64,000 nucleotides of DNA from Psychrobacillus psychrotolerans (GTDB lineage: Bacteria; Bacillota; Bacilli; Bacillales_A; Planococcaceae): assembly GCF_900115805.1 (NCBI RefSeq), contig NZ_FOXU01000004.1, positions 62,001-126,000 of the forward strand, in the 5' to 3' direction. This document shows positions 61,683-64,000 of this stretch, piece after piece. The translations under genes and the position numbers were made by a program. Under the pieces are notes generated by a model. The model ran no database searches, was not told the origin of the DNA, and saw only the letters and a list, made by a program, of their open reading frames with translations. Numbering within the stretch: position 1 is the first letter of the stretch; every line of letters starts with the position of its first letter.

Positions 61683-62699
61683 TTGAAAACAGTCGAAGAA
61701 CTAGAAAACTTAATGACCGAGCCATCGGATGCATTGGTAGAGGATATGCGTAAAATAGACGGAAATATTTTGATATTAGGTATTGGAGGCAAAATGGGAC
61801 CGACATTAGCTATTATGGCTAAAAGAGCGATTGATAAAGCTGGAGTAGACAAAAAAGTGATTGGTGTATCTCGATTTTCCAATGGCACCTTAAAAGAAGA
61901 TTTAGAAAAAGCCGGAATTGAAACAATTTCCACAGATTTATTAAACGATGAGCAATTGAAACTTCTTCCGAAAGAGAAAAATATCATTTATATGGCAGGC
62001 AATAAATTCGGGACAACTGGAAATGAATACTTTACTTGGGCAATGAATACATATTTGCCTGGTAGAGTAGCAGAGCACTTTAAAGGAGCAAATATTGTGG
62101 CTTTCTCTACTGGAAATGTTTATCCACTGGTACCACTTTCACAAGGTGGCTGTGATGAACTGCATGAGGTTGCTCCAGTTGGTGAGTATGGTCAATCCTC
62201 TCTTGGTAGAGAAAGAGTGTTTACTTACTTCTCTCATAAAGATAATACGCCACTAACTGTTTTTAGATTAAATTATGCAATTGATATGAGATATGGCGTA
62301 TTACTAGAAATAGCTCGTTCTGTATATAACGGAATTCCTTTGGACTTATCGATGGGTCATGTAAATGTTATTTGGCAAGGTGATGCAAATGAATATGCAA
62401 TTAGATCATTGTTAAGAGCTAGCTCTCCTCCTACTATTCTTAATGTAACAGGACCAGAAACATTATCAGTTCGATGGCTTGCAAATGAATTTGGAACGTT
62501 GCTAGGAAAAACTCCGGTTTTTGAAGGAGTAGAACAAGAAAATGCATTATTAAATAATGCCAGTAAAGCACATAAGGAATTTGGATATCCGCGTGTCTCC
62601 ATAAGAGAGATGATTGAGTGGACAGCAACGTGGGTAGCCAACGATGGAGAAACGATTAATAAACCGACGCACTTTCAGGAACGGAAGGGGCAATTCTAA
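61683..62699 (+). CDS. NAD-dependent epimerase/dehydratase-like protein with altered active site
   Basis: The 338-residue protein has the Rossmann loop ILGIGGKMGPTLAIMAKRA (GxGGxxG) and a late TGPETLSVRWLANEFG, the extended SDR layout. At the place of the catalytic YxxxK it has EYGQSSLGRERVF, where the Lys is Ser. Either an Arg nearby takes over or the protein no longer does SDR chemistry. AGGAGGG precedes TTG 61683. The next gene starts at the base after its stop. Confidence 0.8.
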   Translation: MKTVEELENLMTEPSDALVEDMRKIDGNILILGIGGKMGPTLAIMAKRAIDKAGVDKKVIGVSRFSNGTLKEDLEKAGIETISTDLLNDEQLKLLPKEKNIIYMAGNKFGTTGNEYFTWAMNTYLPGRVAEHFKGANIVAFSTGNVYPLVPLSQGGCDELHEVAPVGEYGQSSLGRERVFTYFSHKDNTPLTVFRLNYAIDMRYGVLLEIARSVYNGIPLDLSMGHVNVIWQGDANEYAIRSLLRASSPPTILNVTGPETLSVRWLANEFGTLLGKTPVFEGVEQENALLNNASKAHKEFGYPRVSIREMIEWTATWVANDGETINKPTHFQERKGQF

Positions 62700-63755
62700 A
62701 TGTCTTTAACACCAGAATTACAAAAACATTTACAAGATGGAGCCTTTATCCCAGCTCACCCTTTAGCCTTGACAAGGGAGAAACAATTAGATGAATATGC
62801 CCAAAGAAGATTGACTAGATATTATATGGAGGCTGGTGTAGGTGGAATTGCAGTAGGCGTTCATACAACTCAATTTGAAATTAGAGATCCACAGTTTAAT
62901 TTGTACGAAATTGTTTTACGGTTGGCGATGGAGGAAGTTGAAAAAGCACAGTTACAGCGTCCGTTCCTGAAAATAGCAGGTGTTTGTGGTAATACGGAGC
63001 AGGCTTTAAAAGAAACGAAAATAGCTAAAGCGTTAGGCTACGATATGGTACTTTTAAGTAACGGCGGGTTACAAGATTATTCGGAAAAGGAACTTATTGA
63101 TCGAACTAAAGTTGTTGCAAATGAGTTACCAGTGTTTGGTTTTTACTTGCAACCTGCTGTTGGAGGAAGAATCTTCAGCTATAATTTCTGGGAGGAATTT
63201 GCAAGTATTCAAAACGTAGTAGCTATTAAAATGGCGCCTTTTGATAGGTATTTAACATTGGATGTAATTAGAGCTGTGTGTGCTTCTCCTAGAAGAGATG
63301 AAATTGCACTTTACACTGGAAATGACGATAATATTGTTTTGGATTTATTGACAATGTATGAATTTGAAGTAGATGGTAGGAAGGAGAGCAAAAGCATAGT
63401 TGGTGGTCTCCTAGGTCATTGGTCGGTCTGGACTCACGAAGCCGTGAGGCTTTTTGAGAAAGTAAAAGAAGCTAGGCTTCATAGTCAAATAGATAAGCAC
63501 TGGTTTTCTATTGCACAAAATGTCACAGATGCGAATTCAGCATTCTTTGATTCTAAAAATAGTTTCAAAGGGAGTATTGCTGGGATCAATGATGTCCTGA
63601 GCAGACAAGGTCTACTGCAAGGAAATTGGTGTTTAACTGACCATGAAGTTTTAAGTCCAGGTCAAGCAAAAGAAATCGACCGTGTTTATGCAACGTATCC
63701 ACAGTTAAATGATGAAGTTTTTGTACAGGATTTTCTTCGTAGTGATAAAGAATAA
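62700..63755 (+). CDS. DHDPS/NAL-superfamily lyase or dehydratase
   Basis: The 351-residue protein has the TIM-barrel pattern of the dihydrodipicolinate synthase superfamily: EAGVGGIAVGVHTTQFEIRD and GYDMVLLSNGG. The Schiff-base Lys is in VVAIKMAPFDRY, and the late part has ALYTGNDDNIV. The C-terminal ~60 residues are longer than in kdgD. It should cleave or dehydrate a keto-sugar acid. AAGGGG within the previous gene precedes ATG 62700. It is coupled to the epimerase-like gene and may act on its product. Confidence 0.83.
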   Translation: MSLTPELQKHLQDGAFIPAHPLALTREKQLDEYAQRRLTRYYMEAGVGGIAVGVHTTQFEIRDPQFNLYEIVLRLAMEEVEKAQLQRPFLKIAGVCGNTEQALKETKIAKALGYDMVLLSNGGLQDYSEKELIDRTKVVANELPVFGFYLQPAVGGRIFSYNFWEEFASIQNVVAIKMAPFDRYLTLDVIRAVCASPRRDEIALYTGNDDNIVLDLLTMYEFEVDGRKESKSIVGGLLGHWSVWTHEAVRLFEKVKEARLHSQIDKHWFSIAQNVTDANSAFFDSKNSFKGSIAGINDVLSRQGLLQGNWCLTDHEVLSPGQAKEIDRVYATYPQLNDEVFVQDFLRSDKE

Positions 63756-63765
63756 TGAACAACGG

Positions 63766-63796
63766 AAAGGACACATTGCTAATTATGTGTCTTTTC
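63766..63796 (+). terminator. Small hairpin after the lyase gene
   Basis: GGACACAT and TTATGTGTC arms are followed by TTTTC. It is a weak terminator or a leader hairpin before the last gene. Confidence 0.5.
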
Positions 63797-63818
63797 GTGG
63801 TGGAATGGAGGAAGGGGA

Positions 63819-64000
63819 ATGAAAGCACATTTAAAAGTAGGAGTGATTGGTCCATTATGGATTTATGACACATTAGTACGTTGTTTTGGGCTTTTTCCAA
63901 CCATTCAGCCGATATTTCGTTTGTCTGATGAAATAGAGAATGCTAAAAAGTTCACTGTTGAACTAGAGGACAAAGTGGATTGTTTATTTTACTCCGGACG
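63819..64000 (+). CDS. Partial gene at window edge, unknown
   Basis: ATG 63819 follows GGAGGAAGGGG, and 60 codons are open to the edge. The start MKAHLKVGVIGPLWIYDTLV and the later LEDKVDCLFYSG suggest an alpha/beta receiver-like or PrpR-N-like fold, as seen in some transcription regulators. It continues past 64000, so the family is not assigned. It is the fourth gene of the operon under operator copy 3. Confidence 0.6.
   Translation, partial: MKAHLKVGVIGPLWIYDTLVRCFGLFPTIQPIFRLSDEIENAKKFTVELEDKVDCLFYSG

Overview
This window comes from a low-GC Gram-positive bacterium of the order Bacillales. The signs are strong AGGAGG-type ribosome sites with frequent TTG and GTG starts, a comK competence regulator, a galU close to Bacillus GtaB, LplB/LplC/YesL-type sugar genes, and secreted proteins with SbsC-like domains. 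A Planococcaceae/Caryophanaceae genus (Psychrobacillus, Lysinibacillus or Sporosarcina-like) is my best guess, but the genus is inference. I saw no rRNA, tRNA, CRISPR array, transposase or phage gene.

Layout. (1) 0.2-13.9 kb, all on +: a very AT-rich surface-polysaccharide cluster. A UDP-sugar 4,6-dehydratase, an aminotransferase and a WecD-like acetyltransferase would make an acetamido-dideoxy sugar. A PglC-type transferase would load it on undecaprenyl phosphate. Two glycosyltransferases and a pyruvyl transferase would extend and decorate it, EpsG-like and MurJ-like membrane proteins would polymerise and flip it, and galU and galE would supply UDP-glucose and UDP-galactose. (2) 13.9-33.2 kb: core and accessory genes, namely a zinc-ribbon membrane protein with a probable CTG start, a methyltransferase, a TPP enzyme with a carboxymuconolactone-decarboxylase-like partner, a GAF-PAS-GGDEF-EAL protein, a small sigma-like factor next to comK, an UppS paralogue, VanZ, a MacB-type ABC exporter, and two secreted proteins sharing an SbsC-like domain, one fused to a 5'-nucleotidase. 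(3) 33.3-41.1 kb: a kdgD, dioxovalerate dehydrogenase, RidA, M29/NicX-like and TRAP transporter locus with a FadR-type regulator, probably for hexarate-type acids. (4) 41.3-48.2 kb: pseudogene remnants, a MetX-like hydrolase, an ascorbate-type PTS with split transketolase, and a 51-residue ORF. (5) 48.2-64 kb: a large carbohydrate locus with a deacetylase-like protein, StrS aminotransferase, beta-propeller, alpha/beta hydrolase, a GntR regulator fused to a solute-binding domain, YesL, an LplB/LplC-type ABC importer with lipoprotein, an Nramp-like transporter lacking the metal motif, an epimerase-like protein and a DHDPS-family enzyme. A further gene runs off the edge.

Two patterns go beyond the gene list. 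First, a dispersed repeat (TGTCCCTGTGTA...), either single or as a 47-bp near-perfect palindrome with a 3-nt loop, occurs about 15 times between 13.9 and 48.2 kb, nearly always at gene ends, and it has become part of several reading frames. It is absent from the polysaccharide cluster and from the last sugar locus. Second, a dyad ACATGT-N5-ACATGT lies upstream of three transcription units in the last locus, two copies directly downstream of a -10 box. It is a good candidate operator for the GntR/solute-binding fusion, which would make 48.2-64 kb a single regulon controlled by an intracellular sugar-binding regulator.
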